DNA of 64,000 nucleotides from Hortaea werneckii (lineage: Eukaryota > Ascomycota > Dothideomycetes > Mycosphaerellales > Teratosphaeriaceae). The stretch lies in contig JBAOKB010000071.1 of NCBI GenBank assembly GCA_037044905.1, positions 310,001 to 374,000 on the forward strand, written 5' to 3'. The position numbers were made by a program, and so were the translations under genes. Positions 24,572 through 36,535 of the stretch are shown here, piece by piece. A model generated the notes under the pieces. It saw nothing but the letters and a program-made list of their open reading frames with translations. It was not told where the DNA came from and made no database searches. Position 1 is the stretch's first letter; every line of letters starts with the position of its first letter.

Positions 24572-26044
24572 GTCTCCTGGGAAGCTGAAAACAGTACAGG
24601 CTATGGGCGAGAAAATGCTTCCGGCGTGTGTGACTGCTAAATGTCTTACCTTTGCAAAATATGCATTGTGATACCTACCATCTGTCTCTGCAAATGTCTT
24701 TTTTGGCCGCATTGCGAACGGCCGAGTAACTCTGCATTGACTATGCGGCACAGAACGCAGGATGGAGACTACAATGCTCCAGCAAATGGGAGGTGCGGAT
24801 GTAGCGCACCGCAGTCTCAGATACAGGGCAGATGCTTGAGGTGGCACAGATAGAACACAGTCCTTGAAATAGCAAGGCGGCTAGTGGGTGCACGTGATTG
24901 TGAATTTGCTTGCGTTGATAGGGCGCGCTTCCCATTGGCCATTACTGGGACTGCCATCAAATGGCGGAATCACTGCCGTTCCGTCTTCACAGTTCTAGGG
25001 CGCCAACATGTCGAGCCATGTGCTCCGCAACGTTTCCCAGGCGCCATGCGATCTCAACGTGCATTCATCAACATTTTCTAAGCGTGTGTAAACTCTTCCG
25101 CCCACAGGATCTGCCCAGCTTTTGATCTGCATGACTCTACCAATCTGTTGTAACGCCGGTCGCCATCCTCTCCTTTACCCCACAGGCGCTGCACATACGC
25201 TCAGGATCCCTTGCAAGGACCAAAACCACATACCGCCGGGCGAAGAAAGGCAATTGTAGAACTTAAAGATATGGCGAGGTCGTGCTACACGGTAGAGGGA
25301 AAGGAAGCAAAGACGGTCTTCATTGGCCTGTCGTCCTGTCTCAGAACGTTTAGACCTTCCACGGTGACCGGTCTTTCCACATGAACCTTCTACACAGCTC
25401 AAAACACAGGCCTTGAAGAAGAATGCTGAGGCTGAGGTTTGCAGTCTGGTGTGAAAATCGTGTTGGTACTTCGTGTCACCATGGCCTTTATTAAACATCC
25501 CGTTGGAGGTCACCATTTCGCAAAGATACCTTATTTTGAGGCACTCCCCGACGGTACACCTTTTTTGGGTTACTGACAAGAGAGTACAGTGTGTTCTCGA
25601 TGATTGGGCTGGGCCTCGCGTGACCTATTACATCTATCAGATTGCCACCAACCATGGGAGCGTTAGGATTTCCGCACGTCAACACGCCGCCGCCTTGGAA
25701 TCGTTCAATGGTCCTCCGATGCTCAGGCACCAAAGCGAGATCTCGAACACATGATATGTAAATGTGAGGTTTATGGCAATGTGAACTTCGATCTCTCCCC
25801 CGCCACTTCATCTGCCCCTCCAAAGCTTCTTCGCTTCGTTCATTCACCTTTTTGCTCCCTCACCCTCCTTTTGACCTTGACCCACAACACATCCATCGCC
25901 GCGGCTACAGTCGGCTACCTTTTTCGCATCCGCACCGCAAGCATCTCGAGGTAAGTGAGACAGGAGGGAAGGAGCGTTTAACATCAACATCGATCGCACA
26001 ACGGTCTACTCGCCATCACCCGTGCTTCGCACCGTGTCGCTACA
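24572..26044. promoter_or_regulatory. Divergent intergenic region
   Basis: About 1.5 kb between the GPI-type gene (-) and the gene starting at 26045 (+). A perfect donor GAG|GTAAGT at 25951 suggests a 5' UTR intron for the + gene, but I see no convincing acceptor. CT-rich leader 25795-25930. Small cysteine-bearing ORF on the - strand at 25175-25579 not supported. Confidence 0.5.
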
Positions 26045-26980
26045 ATGACTACCTTCGCTTTCGACCTGTCGCCCCTCAAGGAACAGCTGGTCTCAATCAT
26101 GAAGGACTGTATGAAAGTCGCCCGCTCGGAGATGACCAGAGCCGTCGACGATCCGCAGATCCGCTCCACAAAGTCCAACGACGAACACATGAGTTTCCTG
26201 CGTGATCAGATCCTTGGTAAGTCTAGCTTTGATTTCTTTTGCGCGTGAAACCCCTGCGAGCTAATCGGCGAGCGAAGAGAACGCCACGGTGCTGCTGCCG
26301 TTCATTGACCCGGAAGCCATACGGACCATACCAAAGCCAAGTCAGAGTTCTACCTCATCATCTGTGGCGTCTCGCCCCGTATCAAAGCGAGCGTTTTGTA
26401 CGGACATCCATCGGAGCAAGAAGAAGGCTGAGCTGGTCTACTCCAACGGATCGAGCACGCCAATCAGCGCACTCAAGAAGCTCCTCGACGTCACCATGCA
26501 GCTTGTGCAGACGCACGTCTTCGAAGCGAAGAATCTGGAAGATGGTTTCGCAGTGAAGATTGCCGGTGGCGGATACATGAGCGTGAATACAACAGCCCGG
26601 ACGCCTTGAGCGATGCGATTTTCTGGGGCGTGTCGCCTGAACCAAACCCAATGTCCGGCTTCGACAACCGCTCCTTCACGCGCCCGAGCACTGGGGAGGA
26701 AAAGGGCAGTAAGATCTACGGCGCTGCTCCCCAAGGAGAAGGCCTTGGCGTTTCGGGTCACTACAACTTCGACTCTCCCTTCGTAGTCTTCCCTCCGTCT
26801 AGAGACGGGAACGGAGGCACTGGTCGGCCAGTGCAAGCTACCAAACGTGACGGGTTTGCGGGCATGAATGGAGGACTTAATGCCAGCTTCAACGGCTTTT
26901 CCAACAATGGCACGTTCAATGGGTTCCAATACTCCAACAAAAGCTTCGACAACGGTGTCCGCGCAACTGGGTGGGAGTGA
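26045..26980 (+). CDS. Unrecognised fungal protein, two exons
   Basis: Exon 1 is 26045-26216 (MTTFAFDLSPLKEQLVSIMK), intron 26217-26277 (GTAAGT donor, GCTAAT branch, GCGAAG acceptor, phase 1), exon 2 is 26278-26980. The splice joins DQIL to ENATVLLPFIDPEAI. About 291 residues with one missing base near 26565-26572: without it the frame stops after TTARTP; with it the sequence runs GGGIHEREYNSPDALSDAIFWG. The first 180 residues look folded and mostly helical; the rest is low-complexity, rich in Gly, Asn, Phe and Ser (NGFSNNGTFNGFQYSN). No signal peptide, membrane segment or catalytic motif. I do not recognise the family. Gene reality rests on the clean intron and protein-like composition. Confidence 0.72.
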
Positions 26981-29619
26981 GGCGATAGGATTATCTCCAC
27001 GGGTTCTTGACGGGACAAAAGGATACGGCGGGGGTTTGCCCATGGCTTCAAGGCATTTTGGGGGAGGCATAAAGGGCAGGACACAATCATGAAAGCAACG
27101 AGCAAGGCTTCAAATGTTGATGGTCAATATCTTCGAAGCAAAAGGCGTGACATAGCTCATATTCTTTACATAGCTCGAACTTCAGAAGCGATAGTCGACT
27201 GGAATGACTCAACTACACTATCCTAGCAAAAAGATCATTTTGTGGCGACTTTTACAATTGGTCTTGTTGGCCCTGTCCGTTTCCGTTGCCAGCTGTCTCC
27301 ACTTCCGAGGACCCTAAAAGATCTTCATCGTTTCAGAGATCACATGGAGGCTTGGAATAATGACTGATTCAAGTTAATCAAAAGACTATATCGCACTGTC
27401 TCAAACGTCCGCAAAAGAGAGTGTCCCCAGGGAATGTTGGTCATTCAGAAACGACGTTCTAATAGAGCCAAAAGCGGCGTGATGCACCTGTGAGAGGGAG
27501 GCACGAGTCGATGGCAGGTGTCAAGTCGCGGCCACTCCGATCTGTTCTTTGTTGATCTTGGAAATGCAGATCTTGGCTGGAGCTTCCAGAGCAGAGCGCG
27601 TTTCGCGATGAGACTGGCTTCTTTACCAACAAAGGCAACTGCTTCATCGTGGCGCTTGGTGTGTTGGCACGCGAGAGGCGCATACAAAGTAGCACAGCAT
27701 CGTTCATCATTTTGGTGGAGGTGGCCTGGATCTTCTCGGTACTCACTCCCCGGCTCCGCGTGCGGGAACGCAGGCGCGAAGAGCAGCGGGGTTAGCTAAG
27801 TTTCAGCACCTCCTGCTGTGGAGGCAAGGCATTTCGTTTTCAGCAGTTTGGGTGTCAGTTGAGCCCTTCCATTAGCGTCTAAGGGCCCGGATCACCGGAG
27901 GTAATCTCCTGTTGCCGGCGTAGAGAAACCGCTTTGAGGAGACGCCATCAAAGTCAAATCCACTGCTCCGTGTTTTGGGAAGCCTACATGTTACCTACCT
28001 ACGGTACTCCATGGCAGATGACACATGATACATATACGCCCGTCTTGAGCACACATACGCGACCAAATAGCAAAAGCAACATCGCACATGATTCTGCTTT
28101 GACATGATTTGGCAGCACAATGGTTGAAAAGGATACACAAAGCGTCGATGGAGTACTACCAAGGATGAACCTGCTATAATTGAAGTTGACCCTTCGAAAA
28201 TGTAACTTAAAACATGTTCCAGGATGACATGCTGTTCAGGGCTACCCTAGTTGCAGTTGTTCGAGACCTTCACCGCAGTAATCGCGTTAAGAGAACAATG
28301 GAGCCTTGGGCGATGGACGTACCTCCTAGTCTTTGGCGATGCTGTCGGCGGTCGTACTTTCTTCAAAGAGTTTGCGGTAGCGATGTACTGTACTCCTCAA
28401 CGCAGAAAGTACGTACTTCGTTGCCTCCACGTCGTCAGCATCGACGGGTCCTGGTTCGCTCGGAGCACCATGCAGTCCGAAATGAAGCTGGAGTTTGCTG
28501 CCGTCCCGGGGAGCCCAGAGTTTCGGGAGGACAGCCTTTCAGCCCAGCGACGGACGCTATGATCGGCGGCTAGCCGGCCTCGTTGCATCGCGCACCAAGG
28601 TCCACGAATCACGGCGCCGGTGTACCTGGATGCCCATACTAGCGTGATCGGCTCTCTGGGCGTCACTTGGGATGTGGCCCATGTGGATGTACAATTTGTC
28701 GACAAGGGCGAGACCGAAGGCAGATTGCATGTGTTCGAGACTGATTGCATCATGTAAATCGTGGTCGAAGCCACGTACAGCCCAGCACACATTCTTTGAG
28801 GTTGCTGAGGAGTTGCGTTCCAGCGGGCATGATGGCTGGCTGCAGCAAGGGGGTGGAAGGCTCGTGGACTGTCTGAGGCACAAAAGCAAGACAGCCGCTC
28901 TCGACTTCACTCTTGCCGTGAAGAGGTAGCTAGGTAGCCACTGATGCAACTGTTCACTGCGGATGCTCGCAGACGGGAGTCCACTGCCTGCGGCCGAGCC
29001 AACGATCTCATTGCCATCGCACCTTCCTCTCCACACGCGAAAACGGAACGATCAAGGAGGCGCTAGCGGCCAGGGGCCTGCTACTTCTGAAACAGCGACG
29101 CCAACGCTCCCCGAAGCCGTACATAACCACTTCCTACCTACTTCTACCCTCTCCTCTCCTGCGCCTACTCACCACCTTGCACCGGAGCAGTCAGGTCTTA
29201 CACCAACTCTTGCCCAAGTCACTCATTTTTGCAGCTAGCTGCACCACACTCTTTTTCACCGGTATCCACACGCGCCGCCAGTCGCACGTTCACTGCCACC
29301 ATCCTCTGTGAGGACCACCTGCGAGTAAGTCCGCCATCTATTAAGTCGGCTATAGGTCAGCCTCCAATTGCCTATTCCCTATACTGGTTGCCAACCACGA
29401 TGCACCATCGCTTGGCACATAAATACACCTCAAAAGGCCTCTCGCCCACCAATGCCTGCTTTTCTTATTGTCCCTTGCCCGCAAGCAATAAGTGACGAGT
29501 CACGAGTTGCATGCTAATTTTCATTGTAGTCTTTATCCAGTCAGCAACAAAGGATCTGTGATCCTAACAAACAGAAGCAAAGCATCACCGTCTCTACGCC
29601 TCTATCCGCATCATCAACA
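26981..29619. other. Gene-poor 2.6 kb
   Basis: No ORF here has recognisable protein character; overlapping ORFs of 60-160 codons on both strands around 27.4-27.8 and 28.2-29.0 kb look random. TACTGTA occurs at 28386-28392. The last 400 bp are CT/CA-rich, as expected of the leader of the CAP gene. A non-coding RNA cannot be excluded. Confidence 0.5.
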
Positions 29620-30675
29620 ATGCGCTCGTCAGTCATCGCAGCTGCATTCGCCGCCGGCGCTGCCGCCGTGCCCCTTGAGAAGCGCGCCGTCGTCACCGAC
29701 TACGACGTGGTTTACTACACGCAAGTCGTCACCGTCACCCAGGGCGCCGCGCCAACTACTACTGTTGCAGTCGACCCGGAGACCACTGCCGCTACGACAA
29801 CTACCGCTGCGCAGCACTACGGTCACCACTGGAAGCCATGGCACTGGACTGGCGGCTTCGGTTCCGACGAGTCCTCCTCTGAAGCCAGCTCGGCCGACCC
29901 AACCTCGGAGACCAGTGCTCCTGCCCCGGCGGCATACACATCCGCCACCAGCTGGGCAACGACTTGGACCTCTAGCTGGGTTGACGCTTCGTCGACCGAG
30001 GCTACGTCGACCGAGGCTCCCTCAACATACGCTGCTCCTTCCACCGAGGCTCCTTCCTCGACCTACGTGCCATCCAGCTCTGCGGCTGCTTCAAGTGCTG
30101 AGCCATCAGGCACTGGATATTCGTATGAAGTAATCCATCACCACAACTTGCACCGCCAAAACCACACCGACACTGGTGATCTTGAATGGGACGATGGTCT
30201 CGCAGCAACTGCTCAAAAGATCGCAGAGAGCTGCACTTATGCGCACAACACGGATGAGGACGGTGGTGGGTACGGCCAGAACATCGCCGCCGGTGTCGAG
30301 GCTAAGAACATCGGGTCTGTCATCACCGATATGTTTTACAATGGCGAGATCAACTTATTTGCCGACCAATACGGCAAGGAGCAGCCTGACATGACCAACT
30401 TCGAAGGATGGGGCCACTTCACACAGCTTGTCTGGAAGGACACCACTCATGTCGGCTGCTACACCCAGACATGCGATACGCTGGCCAACGTGGGTAGCAA
30501 CGTTCCGCCGTACTTCACCGTCTGCAACTACAAGAACGCAGGTTAGTCAATCATTTCTTTGCTCGCTATGAGATATTCGCTAACGATTTTATTAGGCAAC
30601 TACGCAAACGAATACGCGGCCAATGTCAAAGAGCCGTTGGGCCAGAAGACCATCTACGCAAAGGACGTTCAGTAG
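29620..30675 (+). CDS. Secreted CAP / PR-1-like (SCP) protein
   Basis: Extracellular protein of the CAP superfamily (yeast Pry type, which binds sterols and fatty acids; some fungal members act at the host interface). Signal peptide MRSSVIAAAFAAGAAAVP, then LEKR, a likely Kex2-type site. Residues about 40-165 are a Ser/Thr/Ala linker with repeated STEAPS units. The CAP domain starts at YSYEVIHHHNLHRQNH and shows LEWDDGLAATAQKIAE, GYGQNIA, the CAP1 signature GHFTQLVWKDTTHVGCY and CAP2 YFTVCNYKNAGNY. Exon 1 is 29620-30541, intron 30542-30595 (branch GCTAAC, acceptor ATTAG, phase 1), exon 2 is 30596-30675 and ends YAKDVQ. 333 residues, intact. Flanked by gene-poor DNA, unlike the housekeeping genes. 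Confidence 0.93.
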
Positions 30676-31605
30676 AACCGCAAGCCCATGCGGCATTAAC
30701 AGCAGCGCGCAGGCTTTCTGCTTCGCTTCTGGTTTAACATCCTCCATGACCGCAGGCCGATCGATGGTGATATGGACAATCAAAACGCGCATTACGCGGA
30801 GTTTTGCGATGGGTTTCAAACTGGATTTCGGTGGTTCCTTCAAACGGTTCAGCCTGCCGTTGCTTCAGCTTGTCGGGTCTGATCTATGCATTGCAGCTGC
30901 ATGTGCTTTGTGCACTTGGTAGACTTGTCAATTTGCACTGTAGATCTGCTCGACAGATTTATGAACAGATGGCTGGACTTTTGCGTGGGGACTTTTTACT
31001 TCTACTTCTGTGTGCATATTTTCGGCATTAGGTGGAGACAGCTTGTGGCAACAAATTCGCTTCTTCAATGAGGATATGCCCTGTGCATCCAAAATGGCAT
31101 GCGTACGATCAAACGAATTGCTTTTCTGGATCTTCGCGCTTTTACGCGTCATCCTCATTTCACTCTCATTTACTTTCTTATGTCTTTTCATATCTGCAGG
31201 GCTAGAGTTTCGGGCTCTGATACCGGAAAGCCGGTGCAGGGATTTCGAGATGACGATCTGCTTAACCGTGCCGTCCCTGCGGCGATATCCATATTGATCC
31301 TGGGGATTGGTGAAGTGAAGCATCGTACAAAGTACTTTCCGGAGGTACTGTGCCGATGGACCTCCCGGAAGGTGGGTGGCAAGGGAACAGAATGTTGATG
31401 CCTAAGGTTACTGAGACGATAAGGCCAGCGAGAGTGGAGGAGGTAGTGGAGGCCGGGGGGATATCATCATCAGCCGTTGGTGGTGCTGAACCCAGCGCCA
31501 CCTTGGGGCTTTGACATATGACGACTGAATTGCGAAAGCCAGCACAACCGGCGAAACTTCGTTAGCATGATGATCGCAGTGACAATGGGAAAAGTATAAG
31601 ACTTT
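30676..31605. other. Intergenic region, tandem genes
   Basis: About 930 bp between the CAP gene and the SPATA20-like gene, both +. 3' UTR followed by promoter; no gene, RNA or repeat recognised. Confidence 0.6.
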
Positions 31606-34055
31606 TTGCTGGTGCGAAGACTTCCTCTCAGCACGCCACTGTTAATGCGTCGAACATACCCACTCATGCGACGCCTCGCAAGGTCTACGAATTCGAGCCA
31701 CACTCTGATCAACAGTTGGCGCGACGCCAATAGAGTTGATATACCAGCAACTGGCGCAAGTGGGGCCAGGCCTACAGTCGCCGTAGCGACACCTGGAAGT
31801 ACACCAGGTCTGACTGAAGTCCAACAAGACCCCTTCACAACCATGGCGAACGACAGGCACGTCTCACTATCCAACTGCTGTGGCGAAAGCAAGAGCCCGT
31901 ATGTGCGATCGCACATCGACAACCCGACTGCATGGCAGCTATGGTCGTCAGAGACGCTACAGCTCGCGAAGAGGACCAACAGATTACTGTTCGTGAGCAT
32001 CGGGTACTCTGCATGCCACTGGTGTCATGTCATGGCCCACGAGAGCTTCGACGACCCGCGCATAGCGCAGCTGCTCAACGAGAACTTTATACCAATCAAG
32101 ATTGATCGCGAAGAGCGTCCGGACATTGATAGGCAATACATGGACTTCCTGCAGGCCACTAGCGGCGGCGGAGGCTGGCCGTTGAATGTCTTCGTCACTC
32201 CAGAGCTTGAACCTGTCTTTGGTGGCACATATTGGCCTGGGCCCAAGAGCGAGAGGGCTCAGATGGGCGGCTCGTTCGAGCAGATCCTCATAAAGGTCGC
32301 GCAGATGTGGAGAGACCAAGAGGATAGAATACGAAGCAGTGGCAAGCAGATCGCTACTCAGCTTAAAGAGTTCGCGCAAGAAGGTACACTGGGCAGCAGA
32401 ACAGATGGCAGGACCAGCGAAGGAGAAGACGGTCTTGAACTGGATTTGCTGGATGAGGCGTATCAGCATTACAAGGGCAGATTTGACGAGAAGTACGGCG
32501 GGTTCGGCGGCGCACCGAAGTTCCCGACGCCAGTTCACTTGAAGGCTCTGTTGCGCTTCGGTTCGCACAATCAGACTGTGAGAGACATCGTGGGCGACGA
32601 TGAGATCGGACACTCGCGCCACATGACCATCAAGACGCTGGAATGCATGGCCAAGGGCGGCATTAAGGACCAGATAGGACACGGCTTCGCAAGATATTCG
32701 GTGACAAGGGACTGGAGTTTGCCACACTTTGAAAAGATGCTCTACGACAACGCACAACTCTTGCCGCTCTTCGTAGATGCCTACCTTGTGACCAAGTCGG
32801 ACCTCATGTTGGATATGGTTCACGATGTGGCGAAGTATTTGACAGAGAAGCCTATGCAATCAGATCTTGGTGGCTTCCACGCCTCAGAAGATGCCGACTC
32901 TGAGCCTACTGCAAAGGACGATCATAAGAAGGAAGGTGCTTTCTACGTCTGGTCCATGGACGAATTCAAAGAGATTCTGAGCGAGGAGGAAGTAAAGGTA
33001 TGCTCGAAGTATTGGAACGTTCTGCCAGAGGGCAACGTCGAGCGCAGGTTCGATCATCAGGGTGAGATGGTTGGCAAGAATACTTTGTGTGTCTCATACG
33101 AAGTGTCCGAGCTCGCAGAGGAACTTGGCATGGGTGTAGAGGACGTCAAGAGGTTAATAGAAAGCGGGAAGTCAAAGCTGCTTGATTACCGCGACAAGAA
33201 CAGACCGCGGCCGGCGCTCGATGACAAGATTGTCACAGCCTGGAACGGCCTGACTATCGGAGGACTAGCACGCTGCAGTGCGGCTCTCTCTACCGTCGCC
33301 CCCGAACAGTCCAAGGCCTACCTGGAGGCAGCGCACGGGGCCGTGACCTGCATGAAGAACAACTTGTTTGATGAGACCAATTCGACACTCCGCAGAGTCT
33401 ACCGAGAAGGTCCTGGGCAGACGCACGGCTTTGCAGACGACTACGCCTTCCTCATCTCCGGTTTGATCGACCTTTACGAAGCAACTTTCGACAGCCAATG
33501 GCTCGAGTTTGCCGAGCGCCTGCAAAAGACCCAAATCGCTCTTTTCTGGGATGAAGCCAAGTTCGGGTTCTTCTCTACCCTGCCGATCAGCCGGATATCC
33601 TCGTCCGGACCAAGGATGCCATGGACAATGCCGAGCCATCGACGAACGGCGTCAGCGCCCAGAACCTTTTCAGGCTGAGCTCGCTCTTCAACGACGAGAC
33701 GTACCAAAAGATGGCGAAGCGGACTGTCAAGGCTTTCGAAGTCGAGATCGGTCAACATCCTGGCCTCTTCTCGGGCATGATGGGCAGTGTTGTTTCCTCG
33801 CACCTCGGCATGAAGGGACTGATGATCGTTGGCGATGGCGACGCTGCTCAAGCTGCGCTTCGCAAGGTCTACGAGAACGTGAAGCCGAACTATACTGTTC
33901 TCAGAGTTGGCGGTGGAGCCAACAGTGACTGGCTTAGAAGTCGCAACGACCTCCTTAAGGATGTAGATGGATCAAAGCAGATGGTGCAGCTTTGCGAAGG
34001 GACCTCCTGCAAGCTCTTGGAGGCGAAGGACGTAGATGCCCTATTTCAGGAATAG
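31606..34055 (+). CDS. SPATA20 / YyaL-like protein, DUF255 thioredoxin fold plus six-hairpin domain
   Basis: Family joins an N-terminal thioredoxin-like DUF255 domain to a C-terminal alpha/alpha-barrel resembling glycosidases or epimerases; its reaction is not established. Seen: FVSIGYSACHWCHVMAHESF with the CxxC pair, IKIDREERPDIDRQYMDF, GGGGWPLNVFVTP, FGGTYWPGP, KFGGFGGAPKFPTP-type block, DQIGHGFARYSVTRDW and HFEKMLYDNAQLLPL. The start at 31606 gives an Arg/Ser/Leu-rich leader suited to mitochondrial import; an internal ATG at 31843 (context AACCATGGCG) would give a cytosolic form starting MANDRHVSLSN. About 816 residues after restoring one missing base, probably in the C run at 33578-33580 (FFSTxADQPDILVRTKDAMD). 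The C-terminus includes GMKGLMIVGDGDAAQA and ends FQE. Confidence 0.88.
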
Positions 34056-34447
34056 GAAGTTTAGACATAGCGATAGATTTTGATTAATGGTAGCATTGCG
34101 AGACCCTTGAAGCAATGCATGAAAGTTATGAGATAGATGAGCATTGTGTGTATAGATATCTACGATTACAGCTTTACATGTCAGGAAAACGTATTTGCGT
34201 CCTAATATTCAGGTGCATTGCCAGTCGCGACATGATATCAAGGCTACTCAGACTGCGGGCTTGTGCGCTTACGCCCTATTTTTGCCTCTACTCCATGTAT
34301 GCTACCAAAGAATCTCAGTCATAATCAACGGGGCAGCGCCTCAAGAGGTGGTATGTAAGGTATTACGAAAGGCTGAGGCATAGATATAGATTAGAGTTTT
34401 GGATTGACGCACTCGTCTAGTTGCTCACTAAAAAGCATTCAACATGG
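34056..34447. other. Convergent intergenic region
   Basis: 392 bp of AT-rich 3' flank between the SPATA20-like gene (+) and the NIF-domain gene (-). No further gene seen. Confidence 0.65.
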
Positions 34448-35817
34448 TTACCTCATGTTATTATTTGGCTCACAGCGTGTCGACCAAAGTGGGTAACCAG
34501 TTGAAGGCCGGTGCCTCCTGTCGAACTGGAATGGATGCTCCCGCATGTACGCGCTGACATTGCTCTGCCGACTCAGCTTCTCGAGATACTCTACCACCTG
34601 CCCTAGCACATCCAGCTCATCCTGTTCAGCCGTACCTTCGTATTCGTCGATCTTGAGAAGATTGTAAGGCTCGCTGGCGGCCTTTTCCTCACTATCGTCG
34701 ATCAAGACCGTATTCTCCTGGTCCCACTCGCCGGTGGAAGGAGCAGCAGAGAAGCGACGATGTGATCCCTCCACGCCCATCTGAGTTGTTTGTAAACCTG
34801 AACCTTCTGATTGTACTGCGCAGGAGTCAAATGCAGCTTGTCCCTACCCCAGATACCGACCAGCTTATCCTGTTGGTGAGGAGCGAAAAGCTTCTCGCAC
34901 ATCAGCTCGACATTGGTGGGTGTAGCAGACGACCATACCATCACCTTGTGCTTGGCCAGTAAATACTGGAGGAATTCCTGAACCTTGGGCCTTCCTACGA
35001 AACTCGCTCCTCTTGACTTTCGGAAGAGGAGCGTGCCATTGAGGTCTAAGATGATGAGAAGTGGCCGTGGCTTGTCCAGCGTCTTTGATTCCTCATTCGC
35101 TGTTTTCACATAGTTGAAGGTCGGGATCGGTCTCGGAATCAGCTTGAGGTGGGGCCTCTTGGGGGATTTGGAAGACGTCGGAGTGCTTGGTTTCTCCTGA
35201 GAAGCCAATCCTTGCTGTGGTGAATCTACCTCATTCTTCCGCGGCGTCATAGGCGCAGCTTTTGGCTTTGAGACTTCATCGGAAGTGAAGAAAGCAGGAT
35301 TGAAGAGGATGGGGTTGAAGGCTCCTGTCTTAGAGCTCTTGTAGGGCTGGTGGGAAGACTTGTGCGGCTCATTGTATCTGCGTTTCTTGTTAATCCGGCA
35401 CTGTTTCTGGAATGCTCCGGGTAGATACTGACGGTGCTTTCTGAGCTGCCGTGAATGCAGGTCCGTTCACCGGAGTGAATGCAGGCGCTTTAGGTGAGAA
35501 AGCTAGTAGATGCTGTGTTAGCCAGAGTTGTCGCAGAGCATCGCGAGAATAGTCTTGCGACTGTGTTTGAGGAACTGTATGAGCATACTTCCAGGTGTCT
35601 TTGCTTTGGCCGTAGAGTTCTTGCGCTGGTGTGGTGGTAGGTATCGTTGTCCAGCAGTTTGTTGGTTGTTGCTGCCAGTGCCAGCTGCAGCTTGACCAGC
35701 ATCTTTCGCCTTCGTAGACCTTGGGCCATGTTTCTTGCGCTTGTCCGTAGTACCTAGCGAAAGCTTCTCTATATCCGCCGCCAAAGCCTCCGTATCCTGG
35801 GTCTTCCTCCCCGCCAT
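34448..35817 (-). CDS. NIF / FCP1-homology HAD-fold protein with altered catalytic motif
   Basis: Model: exon 1 35817-35589 (MAGRKTQDTEALAADIEK, then GQRYLPPHQRKNS), intron 35503-35588 (86 nt, GTATGC donor, GGCTAAC branch, ACTAG acceptor, phase 1), exon 2 35502-34448; 427 residues. The N-terminal third is disordered and basic (KHRQYLPGAFQKQ, INKKRRYNE). The HAD domain begins PLLIILDLNGTLLFRK and continues FVGRPKVQEFLQYLL, VMVWSSATPTNVELM and NTVLIDDSEEKAASEPYNLL. SCP/FCP1 phosphatases carry DxDxT; here the second Asp is Asn (DLNGT), so activity may be reduced or lost. Two breaks must be bridged: an extra base near 35440-35465 and a missing base within about 34735-34770. An alternative N-terminus in another frame starts at 35968 (MHRVTSKRPDELPIPPH); I prefer the spliced model. 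Family identity firm, exact N-terminus uncertain. Confidence 0.75.
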
Positions 35818-36535
35818 GTTGTTGCTGCTGATAAGCCGACTGGATGTCTTGTGTGAGATGACTCGAACCTGGCCCGAGAATCCAGTTCTGTAACTCTGTC
35901 GTTTGAAATGGGTATTGATGTGGGGGAATTGGCAGTTCATCAGGTCGTTTGCTCGTCACCCGATGCATGTGCTGGCCACATCTTCATCGAACGGTCAGCT
36001 TGAGATGCCTGAGCATGTGGAGCACAGTGAGCGTCACCATACCTTCCTCCGGGCATCGCGATGTGCATTCTGCTTTTGGCACTTTAACGAGGACGAGATG
36101 CAGGTATTCAAGGTTGATGAGTGAAAGTTGGCAAGGCCAGGCAGTCAGTCATCTATGGCTCCCGCGAGTCATTGGCTCATGAGATCTCGACAGGCACGAG
36201 TCGCTGATCAAAGCTCAATCAGTTCTTCGGCTTTTTGTAATACACATATCTACTTTACGCATGCCCAGACCGGGAGCCACCCCGGTGAAGAGAGGCAGAG
36301 AAGCGGTCAACGATCGTGCTTTTGCACTTTTTCCTCCCGATCTCGTCTACTTTGTGTATGCTATCCTAGGAAACGAAGGAGCGTCAAACTCTGGGGGTGC
36401 CAAATTTGATTGAAATTTTGATTAGCACGCGCGCCCAAATTGTCCACCGAAAGGCATTTTCGTTCCAAACGACTGGGAAGTCTGACCGATTGAAGCCTCT
36501 TAGTGTTTCACTGTCTGATCCAAAAGAAGAGCATC
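35818..36535. promoter_or_regulatory. Divergent promoter, NIF-domain gene (-) and POP8 (+)
   Basis: About 720 bp. Part may be coding if the alternative start at 35968 is used. No TATA box near POP8. Promoter role inferred from orientation. Confidence 0.5.

Noticed and set aside
25175..25579. 134-codon minus-strand ORF with several Cys, considered as a small secreted protein
   Set aside because: No signal peptide and codon pattern looks random.
28214..29036. Overlapping ORFs on both strands in the gene-poor stretch
   Set aside because: No recognisable domain, no consistent frame, no plausible introns.
35390..35968. 192-codon minus-strand ORF starting MHRVTSKRPDELPIPPH as the N-terminus of the NIF-domain gene
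   Set aside because: A GTATGC...CTAAC...TAG intron (35503-35588) links a different frame, starting at 35817, to the conserved body in phase. Kept only as an alternative.
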